Positions 7,345 to 14,894 of a DNA stretch of 64,000 nucleotides are shown here, piece after piece. The notes beneath the pieces were generated by a model. It was not told the origin of the DNA and did no database searches. It saw only the letters and a program-made list of their open reading frames with translations. Origin of the DNA: AC-32 sp963772975 (lineage in GTDB: Bacteria > Actinomycetota > Thermoleophilia > Gaiellales > Gaiellaceae); assembly GCA_963772975.1 (NCBI GenBank), contig CAVYZH010000002.1, positions 1 to 64,000 of the forward strand. Reading direction: 5' to 3'. The stretch's first letter is position 1. Every line of letters starts with the position of its first letter. The position numbers and the translations under genes are program-made.

Positions 7345-7761
7345 TCAGCGATTCGCGTCGTTGTCGAGCCACGAGCCCACGACGAACGACCAGAACTCCG
7401 GTTGTGGCCGGAAGCCGAGGGATTCGTAGAAGCGCTGCGCGTCGTTGGTCTGAAGCCCGACGTGCTGTCCCGGCACCTGCTCGAGCAGGTGCCGAACCAT
7501 CGCCGACCCAATCCCTTGTCGGCGGTAGTGGGACGCAGTCCAGACGTCGAGCAGGTACGCGTTGCAGACGCCGTCGGAGACGAGCCGCGCCATCCCCACG
7601 AGCCGATCACCGTCGCGTGCAAACGCGACGTGTTCCGACCGGCTGAATGAGCGGCGGAGAGCGTCGGCCGTGCGGCCGTTGTCGAAGTGGTCGGCAGCGA
7701 GATCCACTTTCGCCTGGTCCCAGGCGATGCCTTCCAGCGAAGAGTCGATCCTGACGCTCAC
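7345..7761 (-). CDS. GNAT-family N-acetyltransferase
   Basis: A 138-residue acetyltransferase starting at GTG 7761 (VSVRIDSSLEGI). The acetyl-CoA-binding loop is YRRQGIGSAMVRHLL near residue 85, preceded by the beta-strand VCNAYLLDVWTASH and followed by GLQTNDAQRFYESLGF, the usual motif B ending. Length matches single-domain GNATs. The substrate is not predictable. It is transcribed against its neighbours and stands alone between the ICMT remnant and the SAM methyltransferase. Confidence 0.8.
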   Translation of the reverse strand: MSVRIDSSLEGIAWDQAKVDLAADHFDNGRTADALRRSFSRSEHVAFARDGDRLVGMARLVSDGVCNAYLLDVWTASHYRRQGIGSAMVRHLLEQVPGQHVGLQTNDAQRFYESLGFRPQPEFWSFVVGSWLDNDANR

Positions 7762-8028
7762 GGGGCGATCGTAGACGGGCGTGCGGCGAGGACCCAACCG
7801 CAGGAGAACGATCTTGACTGCGCCAGTGCTCCGCAATACACCCTGACGAGAAGCGGAGTCACAGTCCCCAGAACCTCGTTCGGGAGGCCCCGTCGCCCGC
7901 GCGCTGACACCCGTCAGCGGCGCGTCGGTGGGTCAGGGATCAGTGGGGTAGTAGGGTACGCGGGTGTCGCCCTGCGCTGCTTCTCTGGCACCAGGCATCT
8001 GCGATGCACCCGGACGGGGGAAGCGGAC

Positions 8029-8850
8029 ATGAGCCGCGAGGTGAGAGCCGATCTCTGCTGGCCTTCTGAGCGCGAGGTTGCCGCGGAGGTGCCAATCGAG
8101 GTTGCTGCAGACCGGGCCTGCAGGGTGCTCGACTCGGTGCCGTTTTGGTTCCACACGTTCGCTCTGAACCGCGGCCTCGGCCTGTACACACCGGGGGCGG
8201 CCCGCGACCACGGCTACAGGCTCGGTTCGATCCCCGATTCCTTCGACGGCCTCCGCGTGCTGGATGTCGGGGCGTTCGACGGTTTCTACAGCTTCCTCGC
8301 CGAGGCACGCGGGGCGACGCGAGTTCTGGCCATCGACAACGAGCAGTACGTTCACTGGGTGCGCGACCGCTGGGGAGTCGAACTCGAAGGTGGGGAGGGC
8401 TTCCGCGCGATCCATGGCCTGCTGGGTTCTGAGGTCGAGTATCGACGCACGGACGTCTTCGCCCTCGGCCCAATGGGAGAGTGCTTCGACTTCATCTTCT
8501 GCTTCGGCATCCTGCACCGGGTCGAGGATCCACTCGGGCTCCTCCGTATACTCGCCGGCGGGCTCGCAGAGGGCGGCCGCATCCTGATCGAGACGTACGG
8601 CGTGCTTGGCGACGACGGCAGTGAAGACGGCGCCGCACGCGTTCCCGTGGCAGGCGCTATCTACCCGAACGACCGCTTCGTGTACTGGCAGTTCTCGCGC
8701 AGCGCACTCGCCAACCTCGCCACGACTGGCGGTTCGCGCTTCGAACTGCACGCGACACCGCTCGTCGACGGGCATCCCCGCATCATCGGCGTCATCAGGT
8801 CAGAGGAACAGCCGAGCCCGAACTGGGGCTCGCAGCGCAGCATCGGCTGA
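8029..8850 (+). CDS. Class I SAM-dependent methyltransferase (CmoB/DUF1698-like)
   Basis: A 273-residue enzyme. LRVLDVGAFDGFYSFLAEARGATRVLAIDNE (from about residue 78) is motif I plus the acidic end of strand 2 that hold S-adenosylmethionine. FDFIFCFGILHRVEDPLGLLRILAGGLAEGGRILIET is the motif IV-VI region. The preceding PFWFHTFALNRG, with a patterned helix before motif I, resembles CmoB-type tRNA carboxymethyltransferases and related methyltransferases, but the protein is short and the target is unknown. ATG 8029 has a weak GGGGGA site. It is the last cargo gene before the integration module. Confidence 0.78.
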   Translation: MSREVRADLCWPSEREVAAEVPIEVAADRACRVLDSVPFWFHTFALNRGLGLYTPGAARDHGYRLGSIPDSFDGLRVLDVGAFDGFYSFLAEARGATRVLAIDNEQYVHWVRDRWGVELEGGEGFRAIHGLLGSEVEYRRTDVFALGPMGECFDFIFCFGILHRVEDPLGLLRILAGGLAEGGRILIETYGVLGDDGSEDGAARVPVAGAIYPNDRFVYWQFSRSALANLATTGGSRFELHATPLVDGHPRIIGVIRSEEQPSPNWGSQRSIG

Positions 8851-8906
8851 CACCTAACCCGCGACCTTCTCTGGATCTGGCGACGTCGATGCAATCGAAT
8901 GTCGCC

Positions 8907-8925
8907 TGGGCGAGCGTGCTTATGC
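8907..8925 (+). repeat. Partial copy 5 of the dispersed motif
   Basis: CTGGGCGAGCGTGC matches the left half of the motif (compare the copy at 6657) and then diverges; the right half (GAATGTCACC) is missing downstream, although GAATGTCGCC occurs just before it at 8897-8906. It looks like a rearranged or decayed copy. Confidence 0.35.
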
Positions 8926-8971
8926 CAGAGAGGACGCCTCCCGACTTGAAGTAGTTAGAGCACTGTGCCTC

Positions 8972-9010
8972 AAGTGTCAGGTTGACACTTCGGCCCGCTG
9001 GTGTCATTCT
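8972..9010 (+). promoter_or_regulatory. Promoter with overlapping palindromic operator for the integration module
   Basis: A perfect dyad AAGTGTCA - GGT - TGACACTT (8972-8990) overlaps a consensus -35 box TTGACA (8982-8987). After a 17-base spacer comes CATTCT (9005-9010) as a weak -10. The predicted transcript starts at about 9017, almost on the ATG at 9018, so the mRNA would be leaderless. A repressor on the dyad would block the -35. Inferred from spacing. Confidence 0.5.
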
Positions 9011-9017
9011 GGGACTC

Positions 9018-9401
9018 ATGCGAAACCGGAGAAAGCGCGAGAGGCCAACTTTGCAGCAGCTCGCAGCGGTTAACGTCGGCCAGATCGCCGGGGCGAAGGT
9101 AGTGGCGTTCATCGTCCAGTGGGGGATCGCCCGCGAAGCGCTCGGACATTCGCTAACGCTTGAGGACTACGCGGACTGGTGGCACGCGTCGCGATCGACG
9201 GTGTTTCGTGAGCAAGCGCGCTTCCGCGACGCGTTCCCAGGGGAGACGACTCCGCAGCGCCTAGTCGACCTGCTTAAGCAGGAAGAGGGCGAGACATGGT
9301 TCAAGCGCGGTGTGTCTGGATGCGCGCGGACTGCACTAAGGGGGGACGCGGTCATCGAGGCGCTAAGTGGTGGAGCGGCCGCGGAGGGCGAGCCGGCGTG
9401 A
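9018..9401 (+). CDS. Small putative DNA-binding protein of the integration module
   Basis: A 127-residue protein starting MRNRRKRERPTLQQLAAVNVG. The middle contains LTLEDYADWWHASRSTVFREQARFRDAFPGE, which reads like a helix-turn-helix followed by a helix. The rest is charged and helical; there is no signal or membrane segment. Its TGA overlaps the GTG of the excisionase gene, so it is the first gene of the three-gene cluster ending with the integrase. A regulator of excision and integration, perhaps acting on the dyad upstream, is likely but unproven. I do not recognise a named family. Confidence 0.6.
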   Translation: MRNRRKRERPTLQQLAAVNVGQIAGAKVVAFIVQWGIAREALGHSLTLEDYADWWHASRSTVFREQARFRDAFPGETTPQRLVDLLKQEEGETWFKRGVSGCARTALRGDAVIEALSGGAAAEGEPA

Positions 9402-9592
9402 AGGGGCCGCTTGAACCGCACTACACGGGCCGACATCTGGCGGAACTGCTCGCCGTGAACCCCGAAACGATCAGGAGGGCTGCCGCGAAGGGCCAGTTGA
9501 GGTCGGTTCGTGTGGGGCCTCATCGCAGGTATCCGGAGAGCGCGGTGCGCGATTGGTTGGCTGGAGGCGCCAGGGGCGAGGACGAGTCATGA
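9398..9592 (+). CDS. Excisionase-like helix-turn-helix protein
   Basis: A 64-residue MerR/excisionase-type domain: YTGRHLAELLAVNPETIRRAAAKGQLRSVRVGPHRRYPESAVRDWLAGG. The pattern (a helix, a turn at VNPETIRR, then a wing ending in hRRYpesaVrdWL) is that of HTH_17 excisionases. GTG 9398 is chosen because it overlaps the previous stop as GTGA and follows GGAGGG; a longer frame opens at 9296. Its own stop overlaps the integrase ATG (ATGA). Excisionases bend DNA at att sites and steer the integrase towards excision. Confidence 0.82.
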   Translation: MKGPLEPHYTGRHLAELLAVNPETIRRAAAKGQLRSVRVGPHRRYPESAVRDWLAGGARGEDES

Positions 9593-10770
9593 GCATCCGG
9601 CAACGCGGGCCGAACGCGTTTCAGGTGCGGGTGTCACCATTCGAGGCTCAGACTGTCCCTACGCGCCGCGCGGCTGAGAGGCTGGAGCTCGATCTGAAGC
9701 TGCGGCGATCGCTTGGTGACCTGTACGAGGAACCGTCCATCAGTCTCGGGGAGGCGACTGATGGAGCGCTGGAACGCATCGAGGCTACGAGGTCGCCGCG
9801 CGCTAAAACGCGGGAGTTCAACCGGCGGTGCGCGAAGTTCTGGGAGTCGTTGCGGAACTCACCGGTAGCGAACCTCCGGCGGGCGAAGATCGAGGACATG
9901 ATCTACGCGCGGGCGCGCGAGCATCCGCGATCGGCCAAGAACGAGCTTGAGTTTCTGAAACGGGTGCATGACGCAAAGGGCCGAGGGCAGCGAGTAGACG
10001 AGGCGATCTTCGAGATTCCGCCAATCAGGCACCGGCCTCGAACGGGGCGAGCGTTGACAGTCGGCGAGTTGTACGAACTCGCGTCGTGGTTCCCAGAGCA
10101 CGTGTCTCGGCTGATCCTGCTCGCCGGGCAGGTCGGCTGTCGCCAGAACGTCTGGTTCAACCTGACGGATGACATGCTCGACCTGAAAGTGGGAACGGTG
10201 ACGATTCCGGCGGCGCTCGCGAAGCGCCGGCGCGAGCACCGGATCTACCTGACGACGCTGGAAGCGACCCTGCTTCGGGAGCAGCTCATGGCGCGGCCGA
10301 CGGGGACGAACGTGGTGTTCCCGACGCCGGAGGGTCGCAGGTGGAAGGCAAACCGCTTCCGCGATCGGGTGTGGCTTCTGTCGGTGGAGGCAGCGGTAAA
10401 GCACGATCCGGTAGTCGCCAACCGGCGCGAGTCAGCGTTCGAAGGCTTCACGTTTCACATGCTCCGACATACGGCGGCATCGTTGATGGCGCTCGCGGGG
10501 ATGGATCCAGCGGCTGCGGCGGAGCGGTTGGAGCACAGCGACGGCGGCGCCCTGTTCCACAAGACGTACCGACACCTGTACGAAGGGGAAAAGCGGAATC
10601 AGGCGAGGCGGCTGGAAGCGCTGGTGATGGCTGAGCTGGACAAGGAAGGGACAGGGAAGGGCGAGGATGACCCGGCGGAGGTCAACCAAGCCGATAGTGG
10701 AGATGGGCGGTACTGGGCTCGAACCAGTGACCCCCAGCTTGTCGAGCTGGTGCTCTCCCAACTGAGCTAA
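9589..10770 (+). CDS. Tyrosine recombinase (phage-type integrase) of the element
   Basis: A 393-residue integrase. Catalytic residues visible: R185 in GQVGCRQNVW, H290-x-x-R293-H294 in FHMLRHTAASLM, H316 in ERLEHSDGG, and the nucleophile Tyr327 in KTYRHLYEGE. The N-terminal half supplies the arm- and core-binding parts, including MSIRQRGPNAFQVRVSP at the start. ATG 9589 overlaps the excisionase stop. The last 20 or so residues (GRYWARTSDPQLVELVLSQLS) are encoded antisense to the tRNA-Val gene, which marks the integration site. A nearby intact xis gene suggests the element could still move. Confidence 0.92.
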   Translation: MSIRQRGPNAFQVRVSPFEAQTVPTRRAAERLELDLKLRRSLGDLYEEPSISLGEATDGALERIEATRSPRAKTREFNRRCAKFWESLRNSPVANLRRAKIEDMIYARAREHPRSAKNELEFLKRVHDAKGRGQRVDEAIFEIPPIRHRPRTGRALTVGELYELASWFPEHVSRLILLAGQVGCRQNVWFNLTDDMLDLKVGTVTIPAALAKRRREHRIYLTTLEATLLREQLMARPTGTNVVFPTPEGRRWKANRFRDRVWLLSVEAAVKHDPVVANRRESAFEGFTFHMLRHTAASLMALAGMDPAAAAERLEHSDGGALFHKTYRHLYEGEKRNQARRLEALVMAELDKEGTGKGEDDPAEVNQADSGDGRYWARTSDPQLVELVLSQLS

Positions 10771-10776
10771 CCGCCC
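10704..10776 (-). tRNA. tRNA-Val(GAC), attachment site of the element
   Basis: On the minus strand a complete cloverleaf can be drawn: acceptor GGGCGGT pairing with ACCGCCC, D-arm GCTC/GAGC, anticodon stem CCAGC/GCTGG, loop TCGACAA with anticodon GAC, T-arm ACTGG/CCAGT with TTCGAGC, and discriminator A. CCA is not encoded. Position 33 is C instead of the almost universal U. The 3' half lies within the integrase coding end, as expected for tRNA-targeted integration; the far att site is outside the window. Confidence 0.93.
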
Positions 10777-10834
10777 TTGGGATTCGGATTCTAGCCGGGC
10801 AGGACCGTGCGCGCCGGGGCGGAACCTATCCTTC

Positions 10835-11416
10835 GTGGCTGTGAACCAGCGCACCCGTTCACCCTGGGCGCGCAGGCCTGACGTCCGGATCGGCGCGGTG
10901 ATCGCGGTCGCGGCACTTGTGGCGTTCGTGGTCTGGCTGCTCGTTCGCGGAGGCGGCTCCGGATCGTCCGGCCAATCCTCGGCCGCGCCGATCTCGCCCG
11001 AGGCGGCGACGCCCGCGCAGATCCGTGACCTCTCCGTCGAGATCGGCCGGCCGATCTACTGGCTCGGCCCCAGGGAAGACAACGTCTACGAGCTCCAACG
11101 CACCGTCCAGGACCGGATCTACGTCCGCTACCTGCCGCCGGACGCGAGCGTCGGGACGAACTCCGCCGCCTATCCGCTGGTCGGCACCTATCCCGTCGAA
11201 GGCGCCTATAGCGTGCTGAAGAGCCTGGCGAAGGTTTCCGGCGAGACATCGTTCACCGCGCCGCGGGGCGCGATCGCCGTCTACAGCAAGTCGCTGCCCA
11301 CGAACATCTATCTCGCCTATCCGGGCTCCAACGTGCAGATCGAGGTCTACGACCCCTCGCCCGCGCAGGCCCGCTCGCTCGTCGCGTCGGGGCGGGTCGT
11401 CCCGGTCGGTAGCTGA
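10835..11416 (+). CDS. Membrane-anchored extracytoplasmic protein, unknown function
   Basis: A 193-residue protein with a basic start (VNQRTRSPWARRPDVRIG), one membrane helix at about 18-40 (AVIAVAALVAFVVWLLV), a glycine-serine linker (GGGSGSSGQSS), and a 140-residue outer domain containing RPIYWLGPREDNVYELQRTVQDRIYVRYLP and a terminal beta-rich part. No family recognised. GTG starts at 10835 or 10841 are both possible. It is the first chromosomal gene beside the tRNA and is coupled to the large membrane protein downstream (stop at 11414-11416). Confidence 0.65.
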   Translation: MAVNQRTRSPWARRPDVRIGAVIAVAALVAFVVWLLVRGGGSGSSGQSSAAPISPEAATPAQIRDLSVEIGRPIYWLGPREDNVYELQRTVQDRIYVRYLPPDASVGTNSAAYPLVGTYPVEGAYSVLKSLAKVSGETSFTAPRGAIAVYSKSLPTNIYLAYPGSNVQIEVYDPSPAQARSLVASGRVVPVGS

Positions 11417-13704
11417 CGGCACTGCTCGTCTCCTGGCTTGCCTTCCCGCTCGTGCTGGCGGGGCTCTCGTTCGGCTGCGGCCAACTGCTCGAGCTCGCGG
11501 CCGGGGCGAAGCTGCCGCGGCCGTTGCGCGTGCCGGCCGGCTTGACCGTGGTGATCCTCGCGGCGCAGTTCTCGACGCTGAGCGATGCGACCGCCGAGCT
11601 CGCAGGGCCGCTCGTGGTGGTGCTCGCGCTCGCCGGGCTCGTGCTCTCGCCACCCTGGCGCACGCGGCTGGAGGGCTGGGCCTGGGCCGCGGCCACGGGT
11701 GTCTTCGCTGTCTTCGCAGCGCCGATCGTGCTCTCCGGACGGGCGACCTTCGCCGGCTACATCAAGCTCGACGACACCGCCACCTACCTGGCGATGACCG
11801 ACCGGGTGATGCAGCACGGCCGCAGCCTCGCGGGCCTCGCGCCCTCGACCTACGAGGCCACGCTCGCCACGACCCTCGCGATCGGCTACCCGACCGGGAG
11901 CCTGATGCCGCTCGGCCTCGGCCACCAGCTGCTCGCCTACGACAGCGCCTGGCTCTACCAGCCCTACCTCGCCTTCCTGGCGGCGCTGCTCGCGCTGACG
12001 CTCTACGTCGTGCTCGAGGGCACGATCCCGTCGCGGCCCGCGCGAGCCGGCGCTGCCTTCCTGGCCGCGCAGCCCGCGATCCTCTACGGCTACGCGCTCT
12101 GGGGCGGGATCAAGGAGCTTGCGGGCGCGCTACTGCTCGCGCTGATCGCGGCGCTGCTGCCGTGGACGCTTGCGCCCAAGCGCGGGCCGCGTGCCGTCCT
12201 ACCGGTCGCCGCGGCGTGTGCGACGCTCGTCTGCGTCCTGAGCCTGCCAGGCGCCGTGTGGCTCGTGGCGCCGCTGGCCGCTGCCGGGATCTTCCTGCTG
12301 CGGCATCCGACCCGGGCGCTGCTGCTGCGCGCAGGCTGGTTCGGGGCCGCCCTCGTCGTGCTCGCGATTCCGGCCTTTGTCGCGGCGGTCGACTGGCTGC
12401 CGAAGATCGGCGCCTTCGACAAGGAGACGAACCTCGGCAACCTGATCGGCCCGCTGAGCGGCTGGCAGCTGTTCGGCATCTGGCCAGTCGGCGATTTTCG
12501 GGTCGACCCGCACGATCTGACGCCCGTCTACGTGCTGATCGCCGTCGTGATCGCCGCCGGTCTCGGTGGGCTCTGGTGGGCCTGGCGCCGGCGCGCGTGG
12601 GAGCTGCTCGTCTACGTGCTCACGGCACTGGTCGGCTGCCTGGTCTTCGTCGGGATCAGCTCGCCGTGGGTCGGCGGGAAGACGCTCGCGATGGCCTCGC
12701 CGGCCGTGCTCGCGGCGGCCCTGGCGGGGGCCGGCGCGCTGCTCACCCGCAAACGAGTCGTCGAGGCCGGGGTGCTGGCGCTCGTGATCGCCGGCGGCGT
12801 GCTCTGGTCGAACGTCGACCAGTACCACGACGTCTGGCTCGCGCCGCGCGGCCAGCTGCACGAGCTCGAGACGATCGGGCACGAGTTCGCCGGCGACGGC
12901 CCGGCGCTGATGACGAACTACGAGCCCTACGGTGCGCGCCATTTCCTGCGCGGGCTCGACCCTGAGGGCGCCTCCGAGCTGCGGCGCCGCTTCGACTACC
13001 TCGTCGACGGGACGACGCTCGACAAAGGTGGCTCCGCCGACATCGACCGCATCCGGCTCGACCAGGTGCTCGTCTACCGCACGCTCGTGCTGCGACGCGG
13101 GCCCGCCGCGAGCCGGCCGCCGTCGGCCTACCGGCTCGTCTGGAGCGGCCGCTGGTACGAGGTCTGGCAGCGGCCGCTGCACCCGAAGCGGACGATCGTC
13201 GCGCACCTGCCGCTCGGGAACGCCAGCCAGGCCGCCGCGGTGCCGCCCTGCCCGCGCGTGAAAGCGCTGCGTGGCTCGCTCCTCGTCGCGGCGACCCGGC
13301 CGAAGGTGATCGGCCTCGGCGCACCGCCCCTCCGGGGAACGCAGCTGCTGCGGGTGAACGTGCCGGTCGACGGCGTCTACACCGCCTGGATCGCCGGAGA
13401 CTGGTTCGGGAACGCCTCGATCTCGATCGACGGCCACCAGGTCGGCTCGCTGCGCGAGGAGCTGAACTGGCCCGGCCTCTACACCGACCTGGGCTCGACG
13501 CCGCTGACGGCCGGCAGCCATCTCATCGCTGTCAGCTACGAGCCGGGCGGCTGGCGCCCCGGCAGCGGCGGCACGCCCTTCGCGTTCGGGCCTGCGGCGC
13601 TGAGCAGGTTCGACGACGAGCGGGAGGCCGTGATCCACGTGGCTCCCGCGAACGCAGGCTCGCTCTGCGGGCGGCGGCTCGACTGGGTGGAAGCGCTGCG
13701 CTAG
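11413..13704 (+). CDS. Large polytopic membrane protein, GT-C-glycosyltransferase-like layout
   Basis: About 763 residues. The first 470 residues hold roughly 12 hydrophobic helices with short loops; the last 290 form a polar outer domain ending in WVEALR with a jelly-roll-like stretch (YTAWIAGDWFGNASISIDGHQVGSL). This is the architecture of GT-C type membrane glycosyltransferases, but I see no diagnostic DxD pair, so the activity is open. The frame opens at 11413 with CTG overlapping the previous TGA (CTGA); the first GTG is 11452. CTG fits the coupling habit here and restores a full first helix. The stop TAG shares CTAG with the convergent Eis-like gene. Confidence 0.65.
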   Translation: MTALLVSWLAFPLVLAGLSFGCGQLLELAAGAKLPRPLRVPAGLTVVILAAQFSTLSDATAELAGPLVVVLALAGLVLSPPWRTRLEGWAWAAATGVFAVFAAPIVLSGRATFAGYIKLDDTATYLAMTDRVMQHGRSLAGLAPSTYEATLATTLAIGYPTGSLMPLGLGHQLLAYDSAWLYQPYLAFLAALLALTLYVVLEGTIPSRPARAGAAFLAAQPAILYGYALWGGIKELAGALLLALIAALLPWTLAPKRGPRAVLPVAAACATLVCVLSLPGAVWLVAPLAAAGIFLLRHPTRALLLRAGWFGAALVVLAIPAFVAAVDWLPKIGAFDKETNLGNLIGPLSGWQLFGIWPVGDFRVDPHDLTPVYVLIAVVIAAGLGGLWWAWRRRAWELLVYVLTALVGCLVFVGISSPWVGGKTLAMASPAVLAAALAGAGALLTRKRVVEAGVLALVIAGGVLWSNVDQYHDVWLAPRGQLHELETIGHEFAGDGPALMTNYEPYGARHFLRGLDPEGASELRRRFDYLVDGTTLDKGGSADIDRIRLDQVLVYRTLVLRRGPAASRPPSAYRLVWSGRWYEVWQRPLHPKRTIVAHLPLGNASQAAAVPPCPRVKALRGSLLVAATRPKVIGLGAPPLRGTQLLRVNVPVDGVYTAWIAGDWFGNASISIDGHQVGSLREELNWPGLYTDLGSTPLTAGSHLIAVSYEPGGWRPGSGGTPFAFGPAALSRFDDEREAVIHVAPANAGSLCGRRLDWVEALR

Positions 13705-14894
13705 AAGAGCTCGGGGCACCAGGGCTGGCGCGCGGTGCCGAAGATCGCGTCGGCCCGGGCGATCGCACCGGGCTGCAGCTCTTCGACCCGGCCCGCCAGC
13801 GCGAGCCCCGCGAAGGTGAAGCCGCCCAGATAGGCCGAGCCGAGCGCGGAGACGTCGAGCGCGAGGTCGGCCGCTGCGGTCGTGCGCGAGACCGAGCCGG
13901 CCTCGACCTGCCAGCGCGCCTCGTTCCAGGGGCAGAGCTCGTCGCGCAGATCGAGCACGAGCGAGCCCTCGCCGAGTCTCCGGGCGGCGAGCGCGGCGTC
14001 GACGTCTACCAGGCGCACCCAGAGCCCCTCGAACACGTGAAAGGCCATCCGGCGCGGCTCCCGGATCCAGTGGAAGAGCGGGTGGTCTAGTGGCAGCCAG
14101 TAGGCGTCGATCCGGGCGACCCAGTCGATCGTGAGCAGGTAGCGCCAGACGGCGTCGAGCGCCCGGGGCGAGGTGCCAAGGGCCTCGCTGACCTCGAGCT
14201 TGCTCTGGGTGACCATGTGGCGCATCCCGAAGTCATGGCGGTAGAGCGCGTAAGCCTGCGCACCGTCGTCGAGCTCGATCACGACGGCGTTGCCCGGCGG
14301 CTTCCCGGGTCGTTGGCGCAGGCGCCGCACCCGCCACCAGTCACGGGTGCGCGTGAACATGCCCGTCGTCTCGGCCTGAACGCGGTCGTAGATCGGCGGC
14401 AGCACCTCGACGCGCTCGTCGGGGTCGAGCAGCCGCGCCTGTCCCAGCGGCTCGTCGTGCCAGTGCCGCGCGTGTTCCTTCGGCAGCTCGATGTCGCCGG
14501 CCAGCGCTGCGAGGCCGTACCCGAAGCGGCCGTAGATGCCTCCCTCGGCGGCGTACAGCATCGCGATCGGCTCGCCGCGCTCGTGGGCGTCCGCGAGCTG
14601 GCGACGCATGATCGCCGTCAGCACGCCGCGGCGGCGGTGTGTCGGCAGCACGCCGACGGCCATCACGCCAGCGGTCGCGACCTGGGAGCCTCCGGGCACT
14701 GTCGTGTCGAAGAGGTACGCGCCCGCGCCGCCGACGATCTCGTCACCGTCGAACGCGGCAAGCACGCGCTCCGCGGGCAGGATCGTCGCGAACCGCTCGA
14801 GCTCCTCGGCCTCGGGCCGGCTACCGAAGTAGTTCCAGATCGGCGCCAGCGCGCCGCCGACCTCCTCCGTCGCCGCCTGCCTGACCTCGATCAC
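13701..14894 (-). CDS. Eis-family N-acetyltransferase
   Basis: A 397-residue protein with the Eis layout: an N-terminal GNAT domain, a second GNAT-like domain, and an SCP2-like C-terminal domain. Motif A is VMAVGVLPTHRRRGVLTAIMRRQL near residue 80-103. IAMLYAAEGGIYGRFGYGLAA is the conserved Eis stretch. The C-terminal carboxylate usually serves catalysis; the protein ends in CPELF. Eis enzymes acetylate lysines or aminoglycosides at several positions. GTG 14894 overlaps the pcrA stop, so it is expressed with the helicase. Natural substrate unknown. Confidence 0.85.
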   Translation of the reverse strand: MIEVRQAATEEVGGALAPIWNYFGSRPEAEELERFATILPAERVLAAFDGDEIVGGAGAYLFDTTVPGGSQVATAGVMAVGVLPTHRRRGVLTAIMRRQLADAHERGEPIAMLYAAEGGIYGRFGYGLAALAGDIELPKEHARHWHDEPLGQARLLDPDERVEVLPPIYDRVQAETTGMFTRTRDWWRVRRLRQRPGKPPGNAVVIELDDGAQAYALYRHDFGMRHMVTQSKLEVSEALGTSPRALDAVWRYLLTIDWVARIDAYWLPLDHPLFHWIREPRRMAFHVFEGLWVRLVDVDAALAARRLGEGSLVLDLRDELCPWNEARWQVEAGSVSRTTAAADLALDVSALGSAYLGGFTFAGLALAGRVEELQPGAIARADAIFGTARQPWCPELF

